From Symbiodinium natans (Eukaryota; Sar; Dinophyceae; Suessiales; Symbiodiniaceae): 14,874 nucleotides of DNA. Shown here piece after piece: positions 12,001 through 14,409 of this stretch. The DNA lies in the NCBI GenBank assembly GCA_905221605.1, contig CAJNDS010002311.1, forward strand, positions 485,001 through 499,874. Direction: 5' to 3'. The notes under the pieces were generated by a model. That model saw only the letters and a program-made list of their open reading frames with translations. It did no database searches and was not told where the DNA came from. Every line of letters begins with the position of its first letter. The stretch's first letter is position 1. The translations under genes were made by a program, and so were the position numbers.

Positions 12001-13313
12001 TTAGGCTTTGGGCTTTAGGCTTTAGGCTTTGGGCTTTAGGCTTTGGGCTGTAGGCTTTAGGCTTTAGGCTTTAGTACAAATGATACAGATCCTGACCCCC
12101 GAAAAAACCCCAAACCAAACCTAAGCGGCCAGCCCCAATCCCTAAACCCTACAAGCCCTGAGCAGCCTGATGCATATGGGATGCGCCAATAGGTTCCCAA
12201 ACAAGAAAAAAGGGGCACTCCTTTTGGGGGGCCGAGTCCTCCCATCCACACACTCACTCACTCCCCCAGCCCGACCCCCCCACCCTCCAACTAAGTTTTG
12301 GCACGAGCAGAATATTTCATGGAGCTGGTCATGCTCACAATGCCAATGACAAGAGCCTCTACAACTAGAATATGGTTCTGGGGTTAGTTTAAATACAAAG
12401 GCACCATAAGGGAATACCATTCTCAATTATTCCGACCCCTATATTGTCCTCATGCAAAGGGCACCCCTGGAGGTCCGAGCCTCTTTGCCCAGGGCGAAGA
12501 CCTGATCCATGGGAAGCTCGCGTCCTGCCACCAGGAACCCTTGAACCCCCGAACCCTCAGCCCTAAACCCCGAAAACCCCTAAACCCCCGGCCTAAAACC
12601 CTAAACCCCCTGAACAAACTTTGAAAACCCAAACCCTTGAACCCCTGAACCTCTGAAACCCTAAACCTTGAAGCTGTGGTCTATGAGGGGAGGGGCGGCT
12701 CTGTCAGGTCTAGGGTTTAGGGTTTTGGCTTTCCTACTCTTGGGTTTATGCACTATACTTGCTGGTTCAAACTGCCTGTCACCAACATAACATACATCAG
12801 GCTTATACACCCAGACCCAAGCCCCCAAAAACCCCAAAAAGACAAAAACCTAAACCCCAAATCCTATAAACAAAGCTGGGAGTCGCAGGGGGACTTAAAG
12901 GGCTTAGGCTTAGGACTCATGGGTGGGTTCGGATACAGCCTAAGACTTAATTAGTGTCAGGGTTTAGGTTAAGGGTTTAGGGTTTCGGGTTTAGGGTTTA
13001 GGGTTGCAGAAAATACAGGGAATTTCGGGCGCTGTGATTCTTCTTGAGGGTAGGGGCACGAAACAAATAGCGCTCCTAGAGTCAGCATCACGGAATCGGT
13101 GTCGCCATAGACGACCCTGGCACCGTCGACACAGCCACCGGCGTAGAGTTTAGGGTTTAGGGTTTAGGGTTTATAAGGGTTTAGGGTTTAGGGTTAGGGT
13201 TTCGGGTTGAGGGTTTCGGGTTTAGGGCGTGTCAACTGAGGGGGGCGCGCTGGTGCTGAACGCGCCCCGACTTGTCCAGCACCCCTGCTTGTGCTCCACC
13301 CTCGCCTTGACCA
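46..13313 (-). CDS. POLD1: DNA polymerase delta catalytic subunit, partial, 13 exons (joined span)
   Basis: The replicative family B polymerase extends the lagging strand and fills repair gaps in the nucleus, working with PCNA and the delta accessory subunits. Minus-strand exons, read from 13313 down to 46, give about 193 in-frame codons. In order they carry [10 protein letters not shown] (motif C, two metal-binding Asp), [71 protein letters not shown] and VGERVPYV. This is the order in yeast Pol3 and human POLD1. The stretches FEK to KKRYAGL, KKRYAGL to KG, RRD to CER, and ERLRKSDP to VGERVPYV align without gaps. KKRYAGL and ERLRKSDP favour delta over zeta, alpha or epsilon. All exons are preceded by AG; donors are GC (7), GT (4) or GA (2). 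Both ends are missing. Some exon edges are uncertain; the gene identity is not. Confidence 0.93.
88..134 (+). repeat. interstitial telomeric repeat, (TTTAGGG)n
   Basis: About six perfect heptamers, G-rich on the plus strand, lie in intron sequence right next to the 3' splice site of exon A. Confidence 0.95.
227..318. repeat. AT-rich simple repeat
   Basis: Alternating (AT)n with GTAT interruptions runs into ATTT-type repeats. The open frame starting in it (239-448) is low-complexity and rejected as a gene. Confidence 0.9.
437..535 (-). repeat. interstitial telomeric repeat, (CCCTAAA)n with CCCTCAA variants
   Basis: C-rich on the plus strand. Four or more units read CCCTCAA, so the tract is degenerate. 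Confidence 0.93.
766..804 (-). CDS. POLD1: POLD1 exon [14 protein letters not shown]
   Basis: This 39-nt, phase 0/0 exon encodes [13 protein letters not shown], aligning without gaps to human ERMRKRDPGSAPS just before GDRVPYV. The acceptor is AG (gtgccag) at 805-806 and the donor is GT at 764-765. A longer open plus-strand frame covers the same bases but has no family match. Confidence 0.9.
828..922 (+). repeat. interstitial telomeric repeat, TTTAGGG and TTAGGGG variants
   Basis: Perfect TTTAGGG units on the left grade into GGGGTTTAGGGGTTAGGGG variants on the right. Confidence 0.93.
928..1126 (-). other. unrecognised coding-like island in an intron
   Basis: A minus-strand frame of about 64 codons ends in TAA. 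It contains [20 protein letters not shown] and [15 protein letters not shown], with about 70% G/C at third positions. The plus strand is also open and carries a good donor (CTG/gtaagt) at 1012-1013, so the coding strand is unresolved. It is not part of POLD1, because exons C and B join cleanly across it. It could be a captured exon, a nested gene fragment, or chance in GC-rich DNA. Confidence 0.35.
1146..1229 (-). repeat. interstitial telomeric repeat, (CCCTAAA)n
   Basis: About eleven near-perfect units, C-rich on the plus strand. Confidence 0.95.
1306..1394 (+). repeat. interstitial telomeric repeat, TTTAGGG/TTTTAGGG mix
   Basis: G-rich heptamers with TTTAGGC and TTTTAGGG variants. Confidence 0.93.
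1533..1858 (-). repeat. octameric telomere-like tract, (CCCTAAAA)n
   Basis: This is the longest homogeneous octamer tract here. More than twenty CCCTAAAA units (TTTTAGGG on the other strand, the Chlamydomonas-type repeat) are mixed with CCCCAAA, CCCTACAA and CCCTAGA variants. It shows a register change from 7 to 8 bases that is kept over 300 bp. Confidence 0.95.
1866..1970 (+). other. unrecognised small open frame, hydrophobic N-terminus
   Basis: A plus-strand ATG at 1866 opens about 34 codons with a hydrophobic run ([13 protein letters not shown]), ending in TAG inside telomere-like sequence. No ribosome or splice context supports it. It may be chance; it is listed because it fills the gap between two tracts. 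Confidence 0.15.
1977..2353. repeat. cluster of telomere-like tracts around an island
   Basis: G-rich degenerate tract 1977-2036, C-rich tract 2069-2136, then G-rich tract 2254-2353 with TGTAGGG and GGGCTTA variants. The unique island 2137-2253 has no recognised product. Confidence 0.85.
2355..2447 (-). repeat. dispersed repeat family 1, copy a
   Basis: On the minus strand it reads ACTTGAAAGCTCTTTTGACT, then a TAGCAAGTCTACCTAGTATC box and TATAATCCCCATAC. It matches the plus-strand copies at 3841-3945 and 14408-14582. It is not telomeric. Confidence 0.85.
2473..2668 (-). repeat. degenerate CCCTAAA tracts
   Basis: Two C-rich degenerate runs (2473-2530 and 2566-2668) with CCCTCAA, CCCGAAA and CCCCAAA units flank a short GC-rich spacer. 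Confidence 0.85.
2689..2738 (-). CDS. POLD1: POLD1 exon [17 protein letters not shown]
   Basis: This 50-nt exon enters with two bases completing a GAT codon, then [16 protein letters not shown]. Human Pol delta has DYAGKQAHVELAERM here, so QAHVELA is identical. The acceptor is AG at 2739-2740 and the donor is GC at 2687-2688. Joining to exon B gives [13 protein letters not shown] as expected. The opposite strand is also open with high third-position GC, so identification rests on the family match. Confidence 0.9.
2743..2853 (+). repeat. interstitial telomeric repeat, (TTTAGGG)n
   Basis: About fifteen nearly perfect heptamers, one of the cleanest tracts in the window, beginning five bases from the 3' splice site of exon C. 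Confidence 0.96.
2851..2995 (+). repeat. dispersed repeat family 2, copy a, with poly-G insertion
   Basis: The core TATAATTCTACAGGGATCAT and the following GAGGGAATACTAAGAGTAAT match copies at 4271-4380 and 12380-12465. A G-run of roughly 40 bases (2891-2930, with a few T/A) interrupts the left part. Confidence 0.75.
3033..3108 (+). repeat. interstitial telomeric repeat, TTTAGGG
   Basis: G-rich heptamers with TCTAGGG and TTGGGG variants. Confidence 0.93.
3238..3302 (-). repeat. interstitial telomeric repeat, CCCTAAA degenerate
   Basis: C-rich with CCCTAGA, CCCTCAA and CCCTAAATC variants. Confidence 0.9.
3444..3478 (-). CDS. POLD1: POLD1 exon [12 protein letters not shown]
   Basis: This 35-nt exon starts with one base that completes AG+A from exon E and ends with one base that completes G+AT with exon C. 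It encodes [11 protein letters not shown]. This aligns position for position with yeast NRVDISKLIIS (N-x-S-R/K-V/L-V/I), and the spacing from RET to QAHVELA is one residue shorter than yeast. The acceptor is AG (gagtag) and the donor is GC at 3442-3443. The weak-motif content leaves some doubt. Confidence 0.7.
3493..3610 (-). repeat. degenerate C-rich telomere-like tract with poly-C
   Basis: CCCCAAA and CCCGAAA units surround a poly-C run at 3525-3541. Confidence 0.85.
3718..3832 (+). repeat. interstitial telomeric repeat, (TTTAGGG)n
   Basis: About nine perfect heptamers followed by TTTAGGC variants. Confidence 0.94.
3841..3945 (+). repeat. dispersed repeat family 1, copy b
   Basis: It starts CTTGAAAGCTCTTTTCGACT, then has an AGTAAGTCTACTTAGTACCC box and ATTATAGTCCCCATAACCCA. 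It is inverted relative to copy a (2355-2447). Confidence 0.85.
3953..4466. repeat. degenerate G-rich tracts and repeat family 2, copy b
   Basis: G-rich degenerate runs at 3953-3990, 4041-4105 and 4408-4466. Between them, 4271-4380 matches family 2 (AATTATATAGGGACCATAGC, GGAATACTGGTAGTAGCAAT and a downstream TGCAAAGGG also seen at 12454-12462). Confidence 0.75.
4596..4873. repeat. G-rich telomere-like tracts flanking an island
   Basis: TTTTAGGG/TTTAGGG at 4596-4666 and TTTAGGG at 4783-4873. The island 4667-4782 is open on both strands. On the minus strand it could encode a hydrophobic segment ([16 protein letters not shown]); on the plus strand it could encode a basic one ([12 protein letters not shown]). 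It is unresolved. Confidence 0.8.
4911..5049 (+). other. unrecognised coding-like island, plus strand
   Basis: After an AG (aggctag) the plus strand reads [16 protein letters not shown] and then [18 protein letters not shown] before entering repeat sequence and a TAG. The amphipathic start looks protein-like, but no family was recognised. It lies antisense inside the POLD1 intron. Confidence 0.3.
5173..5273 (-). repeat. interstitial telomeric repeat, CCCTAAA
   Basis: C-rich heptamers after CCCCTAA variants. Confidence 0.94.
5393..5580 (+). repeat. telomere-like tract switching from TTTAGGG to TTTTAGGG
   Basis: Seven-base units to about 5438, then eight-base TTTTAGGG units with single-base variants. 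It mirrors, in opposite orientation, the octamer tract at 1533-1858. Confidence 0.95.
5595..5662 (+). repeat. degenerate TTTAGGG tract
   Basis: G-rich heptamers with GGGG and TTCAGGG variants. Confidence 0.88.
5786..5888. other. unrecognised coding-like island
   Basis: The minus strand is open from an acceptor (gaggtgcag) with [20 protein letters not shown] and then [10 protein letters not shown] followed by gtctca. The plus strand is also open ([16 protein letters not shown]). The strand cannot be decided and no family was recognised. Confidence 0.3.
5892..6170. repeat. paired C-rich and G-rich telomere-like tracts
   Basis: C-rich CCCTAAA/CCCTAGA at 5892-6012 faces G-rich TTTAGGG/TTTGGGG at 6058-6170 across a 45-base spacer, so the pair forms a large imperfect inverted repeat. 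Confidence 0.85.
6359..7126 (-). repeat. C-rich degenerate region with (CCCCTAAA)n octamers
   Basis: Sparse CCCTAAA units at 6359-6450 and 6708-6838, then dense CCCCTAAA octamers at about 6899-7110 (TTTAGGGG on the other strand). The part 6451-6707 is low in repeats and no gene is recognised. Confidence 0.88.
7131..7172 (-). CDS. POLD1: POLD1 exon [14 protein letters not shown]
   Basis: [13 protein letters not shown] matches yeast GALAFVRETINDIL and human GAVAHAQDVISDLL. The third position is about 83% G/C. The donor is GT (TTGAG/gtgcag) at 7129-7130, leaving AG to be completed by exon D. The acceptor drawn is AG at 7173-7174; AG sites at 7188-7189 and 7191-7192 are in the same phase and would add up to six residues (SFRLPR). 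Comparison with yeast spacing does not choose between them. Confidence 0.82.
7193..7356 (+). repeat. telomere-like tract with an inner TTTGGGG block
   Basis: Perfect TTTAGGG units flank a block of TTTGGGG units (about 7239-7275). The variant is confined to the middle of the tract. Confidence 0.95.
7361..7467. repeat. imperfect inverted repeat
   Basis: The left arm 7361-7387 (ATGGGCCCTTCTTATG then GCCCCTTAC) pairs with 7440-7467, whose complement reads TATGGGCCCTTAACAGGG then TACCCCTTAC. The loop is about 52 bases. Confidence 0.7.
7607..7623 (+). repeat. poly-A run
   Basis: Seventeen A residues directly precede the coding-like island. Read with that island's minus-strand frame it is poly-T downstream of the stop, the wrong sense for a simple retrocopy tail. 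Confidence 0.9.
7635..7926 (-). CDS. unrecognised coding-like exon inside a POLD1 intron
   Basis: A minus-strand frame of about 96 codons ends in TGA at 7635. It has about 72% G/C at third positions, higher than the overlapping plus-strand frame. The sequence is varied and protein-like, with [40 protein letters not shown] and [12 protein letters not shown]. The open frame continues to an ATG near 8168, but composition drops beyond about 7926, where an AG (gcactag) precedes GGGGGACGAATG. It is not Pol delta, because exons F and E belong together. It could be the last exon of a nested or captured gene. Function unknown. Confidence 0.45.
8217..8254 (-). repeat. short CCCTAAA tract
   Basis: About five C-rich units. 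Confidence 0.85.
8298..8347 (-). CDS. POLD1: POLD1 exon [17 protein letters not shown]
   Basis: Sixteen codons plus TC. Joined to exon G it gives [15 protein letters not shown] and then LQLLLCER, a gapless 23-residue alignment to yeast RRDSCSLVSIVMNKV and LKKILIER. The acceptor is AG (ctgcaaag). The donor drawn is GA at 8296-8297, chosen because exon E needs phase 2; a second phase-2 GA site lies a few codons downstream. A plus-strand frame is also open here, without a family match. Confidence 0.87.
8353..8492. repeat. facing G-rich and C-rich telomere-like tracts
   Basis: TTTAGGG/TTTAGGGG at 8353-8436 faces CCCTAAA/CCCTGAA at 8446-8492, separated by only about ten bases. Confidence 0.88.
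8772..8901 (+). repeat. CT-rich pyrimidine simple repeat
   Basis: CTTTCT/CTCTGT units end in about ten perfect CT dinucleotides. The K/R/E-rich minus-strand frame across it is a by-product. Confidence 0.95.
9068..9223 (+). repeat. 9-bp minisatellite (CCCCTACAA)n
   Basis: About sixteen units, the last eight perfect, with CCCTTACAA and CCCCTGCAA variants on the left. In-frame length makes both strands open (NPY or GVV repeats), which I treat as an artefact of the 9-bp period. Confidence 0.95.
9361..9455 (-). repeat. CCCTAAA/CCCCAAA tract
   Basis: C-rich heptamers with CCCCAAA variants. Confidence 0.92.
9484..9519 (-). CDS. POLD1: POLD1 exon [13 protein letters not shown]
   Basis: This 36-nt, phase 0/0 exon carries the Pol delta signature KGIExVRRDxC (KG-[IL]-x3-RRD-[NS]-C in other species). 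Here the residue before Cys is Trp. The acceptor is AG (ccgaag) at 9520-9521 and the donor is GC at 9482-9483. Exon H supplies the preceding Lys. Confidence 0.95.
9544..9572 (+). repeat. dispersed repeat family 3, copy a
   Basis: GGGATGTTGCCCCTTATACG then AAAAGTCC; near-identical to 9805-9840. Confidence 0.85.
9573..9714 (-). repeat. interstitial telomeric repeat, CCCTAAA
   Basis: Many perfect C-rich heptamers with CCGTAAA, CCCTCAA and CCCTACA variants. Confidence 0.94.
9805..9840 (+). repeat. dispersed repeat family 3, copy b
   Basis: GGGATGTTCCCCCTTATACG then AACAGTCCTTA. The same words occur inverted at 11572-11603. Confidence 0.85.
9851..9940 (+). repeat. interstitial telomeric repeat, TTTAGGG
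   Basis: G-rich heptamers with TTTCGGG and CTTAGGG variants. Confidence 0.93.
10291..10475 (-). repeat. telomere-like tract enriched in CCCTAAG
   Basis: CCCAAAA units grade into CCCTAAG and CCCTAAA; the CTTAGGG variant clusters at about 10341-10437. Confidence 0.93.
10497..10561 (-). CDS. POLD1: POLD1 exon [22 protein letters not shown]
   Basis: This exon enters with GC, completing a Gly with exon I, and then carries KKRYAGL, one of the most conserved Pol delta motifs. The fifteen residues from after AGL to the Gly of exon G equal the yeast spacing exactly. The acceptor is AG at 10562-10563, immediately beside a telomere-like tract. The donor is GC at 10495-10496, phase 0. Confidence 0.95.
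10562..10722 (-). other. intron between POLD1 exons I and H (161 nt), mostly telomeric repeat
   Basis: It has a GT donor (AGCAG/gtgttc) and an AG acceptor. About 135 of the 161 bases (10564-10697) are TTTAGGG/TTTGGGG repeats (C-rich in the sense strand); only about 25 bases next to the donor are not repeat. Confidence 0.85.
10564..10697 (+). repeat. TTTGGGG/TTTAGGG tract
   Basis: TTTGGGG dominates the left third, with mixed TTTAGGG to the right. It forms most of the short intron between exons I and H. Confidence 0.95.
10723..10747 (-). CDS. POLD1: POLD1 microexon I (25 nt): GPWLLRLA
   Basis: With FEK from exon J and GKKRYAGL from exon H it gives [19 protein letters not shown]. The nine residues between FEK and KKRYAGL equal the nine of yeast AYFPYLLIN, and LL falls at matching places. 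The acceptor is AG (catgagcag) and the donor is GT. The tiny size means identification depends on phase, spacing and the flanking exons. Confidence 0.78.
10985..11175. other. unrecognised coding-like island, both strands open
   Basis: The plus frame contains [20 protein letters not shown] and [11 protein letters not shown]; the minus frame contains [16 protein letters not shown] and [12 protein letters not shown]. Third-position GC is similar (about 50%), so the strand is undecided. Neither is Pol delta. Confidence 0.3.
11339..11392 (+). repeat. degenerate TTTAGGG tract
   Basis: TTTAGGG with TTGAGGG and TTTCGGG variants. A smaller C-rich tract lies at 11172-11204. Confidence 0.9.
11496..11589. 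repeat. family 3 inverted repeat (hairpin) with poly-G loop
   Basis: The left arm 11496-11526 (CTTGCACTAGCAGTCCTTAA, then TAGGGATTA) pairs with 11552-11589, whose complement reads CTTACACTAACAGTCCTTAA, then TAATTAATAGGGATTA. The right arm has a 7-base extra AATTAAT. The loop contains 12 consecutive G. The right side continues into the family 3 word GGGATGTTCCCCCTTA on the minus strand. Confidence 0.88.
11629..11700 (-). CDS. POLD1: POLD1 exon [15 protein letters not shown]...MEFEK
   Basis: This 72-nt, phase 0/0 exon ends in APVKMEFEK, matching PINLEFEK/PIRLEFEK of yeast and human Pol delta; [10 protein letters not shown] matches EAAKYVSTLF. The acceptor is strong (acccttcttgtag) at 11701-11702. 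The GC donor at 11627-11628 was preferred over a GT ten bases downstream because it restores the exact spacing to KKRYAGL. Confidence 0.92.
11714..11767 (-). repeat. CCCTAAG/CCCTAAA tract
   Basis: CCCTAAG units first, then CCCTAAA and CCCGAAA. Confidence 0.9.
11977..12077 (+). repeat. telomere-like tract of TTTAGGC/TTTGGGC units
   Basis: After two TTTAGGG-like units, about ten heptamers carry C at the last position (TTTAGGC, TTTGGGC, TGTAGGC), a variant rare elsewhere in the window. Confidence 0.93.
12380..12465 (+). repeat. dispersed repeat family 2, copy c
   Basis: AAATACAAAGGCACCATAAG, GGAATACCATTCTCAATTAT, then ATGCAAAGGGCACC; it matches 4271-4380 in the same order. Confidence 0.75.
12502..12524 (-). 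CDS. POLD1: POLD1 microexon K (23 nt): RELPMDQ
   Basis: GA completes a Gly codon with exon L, then RELPMDQ. With this end the distance from SVM to FEK is 35 residues against 36 in yeast. The acceptor is AG (ggtggcag) and the donor is GT. A longer version to 12481 (adding VFALGKE, GC donor) stays in frame but lengthens the loop by seven residues. The segment itself is poorly conserved in the family. Confidence 0.65.
12539..12672 (-). repeat. degenerate CCCTAAA/CCCTGAA tract
   Basis: C-rich units with CCCCGAA, CCCTTGAA and CCCTGAA variants. Confidence 0.87.
12957..13008 (+). repeat. TTTAGGG tract
   Basis: G-rich heptamers, one TTTCGGG. Confidence 0.9.
13076..13116 (-). CDS. POLD1: POLD1 exon L: palm motif [14 protein letters not shown]
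   Basis: This exon encodes [19 protein letters not shown] is motif C of family B polymerases, whose two Asp bind the catalytic Mg2+ ions; both are intact. The acceptor is AG (ggtgccag) at 13117-13118. The donor is GA at 13074-13075, which alone gives the phase needed to complete Gly (G+GA) with exon K. The frame upstream of the acceptor stays open, so the 5' edge could be earlier. Confidence 0.95.
13117..13246 (-). other. intron between POLD1 exons M and L (130 nt), mostly telomeric repeat
   Basis: It has a GC donor and an AG acceptor. About 85 of 130 bases (13145-13228) are TTTAGGG repeat; it is the shortest intron seen. If exon M ends at 13262 instead, the intron gains 15 bases and a GT donor. 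Confidence 0.7.
13145..13228 (+). repeat. TTTAGGG tract
   Basis: Heptamers with TTTCGGG and TTGAGGG variants, filling the intron between exons M and L. Confidence 0.93.
13247..13313 (-). CDS. POLD1: POLD1 exon M (probable): [18 protein letters not shown]
   Basis: VKARVEHK aligns with the helix before motif C (yeast TAVQEK, human KQLVESK), and third positions are mostly G/C. The acceptor is AG (cccccag) at 13314-13315, three bases from a TTTAGGG unit. Two donors keep the frame into exon L: GC at 13245-13246 (two residues longer than yeast) or GT at 13260-13261 (three shorter). Identity rests on position, phase and weak similarity. Confidence 0.6.
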
Positions 13314-13360
13314 CTGGGGGTTTAGGGTTTCCTTGATTGCTGATCGTGCTCACGTATATC

Positions 13361-13605
13361 ACCCTAAACCCTAAACCCAAAACCCAAAACCCTAAACCCA
13401 AAACCCTAACCCCTAAACCCTATTTCTTGCTGACAGGGGCGCCCTAGCATCCTCGTGAAGCCCGGAAGACCTTGCGTTTCTAAGAGCTTTGGGACCCAGG
13501 AAGTGAGTAAATTGGAGGCTCTTGGCAGATGTTCAGGGTTTAGGGTTTAGGGTTTAGGGTTTAGGGTTTAGGGTTGAGGGTTTCGGGTTTAGGGTTCAGG
13601 GTTCG
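13361..13605. repeat. C-rich (13361-13423) and G-rich (13532-13605) telomere-like tracts
   Basis: CCCTAAA/CCCAAAA units on the left and TTTAGGG units with TTGAGGG/TTTCGGG variants on the right, flanking an island. Confidence 0.9.
13471..13486 (-). CDS. POLD1: tentative POLD1 microexon N (16 nt): LLETQ
   Basis: CTC TTA GAA ACG CAA G joins exon M in phase, giving [14 protein letters not shown], similar to the RxMIxxTKxxVE helix. It has an AG acceptor (gtcccaaag), a GT donor (gtcttc) and a 157-base flanking intron. Sixteen bases cannot be proven from sequence alone. Confidence 0.35.
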
Positions 13606-13642
13606 GTGCCCCTGCCCCACTTAGAGTCGCAGGCTGCGACAC

Positions 13643-13662
13643 TTGCTTCTCCCTGGACTCGA
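13643..13662 (-). CDS. POLD1: tentative POLD1 microexon O (20 nt): ESREKQ
   Basis: TC GAG TCC AGG GAG AAG CAA has AG (atgctag) before and GT (gtgtcg) after, and would join LLETQ in phase 0. The 156-base intervening intron is mostly TTTAGGG repeat, like the confirmed short introns. The family match is weak. Confidence 0.25.
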
Positions 13663-13919
13663 CTAGCATCTAGGGCTTAAGGAGTTCTGCAGCACGAACG
13701 CCAGCAACCCATGCTTGTTTGGATCGTGTATAGACCCATCGTTGCAGCAAATCAGCACCCTAATTCCCGAAGAGCCGGAAGAACAAAACGCTGTTCCAGG
13801 CTGACGCGCGGCAGCTCCCAAGCTGATTTGCTCGGCGACTTCCTCGAGAGCCCCCTAAACTGAAAATGCGTGGACCCGCCAAGAGGGATTGCACCGCTTT
13901 ACCCGAAGGTTTGGGGTAC

Positions 13920-13985
13920 CCGCGCAGCCAGGACCTGAGACCTCCGGTGCCAGCCGGAGGGCTTCTGGCTCTGGAGCTCCCTCGC
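13920..13985 (-). CDS. POLD1: tentative POLD1 exon P: ARELQSQKPSGWHRRSQVLA
   Basis: A 66-nt frame with strong third-position GC bias carries AR and, 18 residues later, VLAAR. This resembles the AR(K)...VLxGRQ region before motif B in spacing and a few residues. AG (gccggcag) precedes and GT (gtaccc) follows. The conserved motif B (KxxxNSxYG) expected next was not found, so this may be chance. Confidence 0.25.
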
Positions 13986-14082
13986 CTGCCGGCTTCGGTG
14001 CGTTCGCCCTGCTCGACGGCCCTGGGCTCCCTCAGTTTAGGGTTTATGGTTTAGGAACCTATGAAACCCTAAACCCTATACC

Positions 14083-14229
14083 CCAGTCTGAGTCTGTAGC
14101 CATTACAGTAACCGCTAGCCCTCCGGGGGGCCCGCCTGGCGTCACAGGGTCGTCCCCGAGCTGCACAAAGGTTAGTTTCAACCAGTTCCTGACGCTGCGA
14201 ACTCATTGTCCGAGATGGTCAGAGGGGTC
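14083..14229. other. unrecognised coding-like island
   Basis: Plus strand: SPPGGPPGVTGSSPSCTK then a good donor (AAAG/gttagt) at 14171-14172. Minus strand: AG (gttcgcag) then RNWLKLTFVQLGDDPVTPGG. Both are open; no family was recognised. Confidence 0.3.
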
Positions 14230-14334
14230 CCTAAACCCTAAACCCTAGTAAGGGCTTAGGTCTAGGGTTACGATCCTGAGCCCTTGCTGTCTGTCACCTC
14301 AACCCAAACCAGGGCACATCACCTAAGACAAATA

Positions 14335-14409
14335 GGGGTTAGGGTTCAGGGTTTGGGGTTTAGGGTTTAGGCCTTAGGCTTTAGGTTTAGGGTTTCGGGT
14401 TTAGGGTAC
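14335..14409 (+). repeat. TTTAGGG tract with TTTAGGC variants
   Basis: G-rich heptamers; degenerate centre. Confidence 0.9.

Larger units (their letters stand above)
11701..12501 (-). other. intron between POLD1 exons K and J (801 nt)
   Basis: It has a GT donor (GATCAG/gtcttc) and an AG acceptor. It has a CCCTAAG/CCCTAAA tract (11714-11767), unrecognised 11768-11976, a TTTAGGC/TTTGGGC tract (11977-12077), unrecognised 12078-12379 and a family 2 copy (12380-12465). Confidence 0.78.
12525..13075 (-). other. intron between POLD1 exons L and K (551 nt)
   Basis: It has a GA donor (CTAG/gagcgc) and an AG acceptor. It contains a degenerate C-rich tract (12539-12672), a short G-rich tract (12708-12732), an unrecognised stretch (12733-12956) and a G-rich tract (12957-13008). 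Confidence 0.75.

Noticed and set aside
13440-13480. Minus-strand GFTRMLGRPCQQEI resembling GFTGAxxGKLPCLEI
   Set aside because: The preceding residues lack motif B and the phase does not connect to exon M.
13690-13734. Minus-strand HGLLAFVLQNSLS resembling the Pol delta GLLPxxLxxLL segment
   Set aside because: It lies downstream of candidate exon P, the wrong order, and no splice pair links it to the next exon.
13797-13829. Minus-strand SCRASAWNS resembling polymerase motif B (SANS)
   Set aside because: The invariant Lys and the YG of KxxxNSxYG are absent and there is an extra residue; likely chance.
14093-14108. GTAGCCATT, a 9-base match to the dinoflagellate spliced leader
   Set aside because: It is too short; the flanks do not match the rest of the leader (TTGGCTCAAG).
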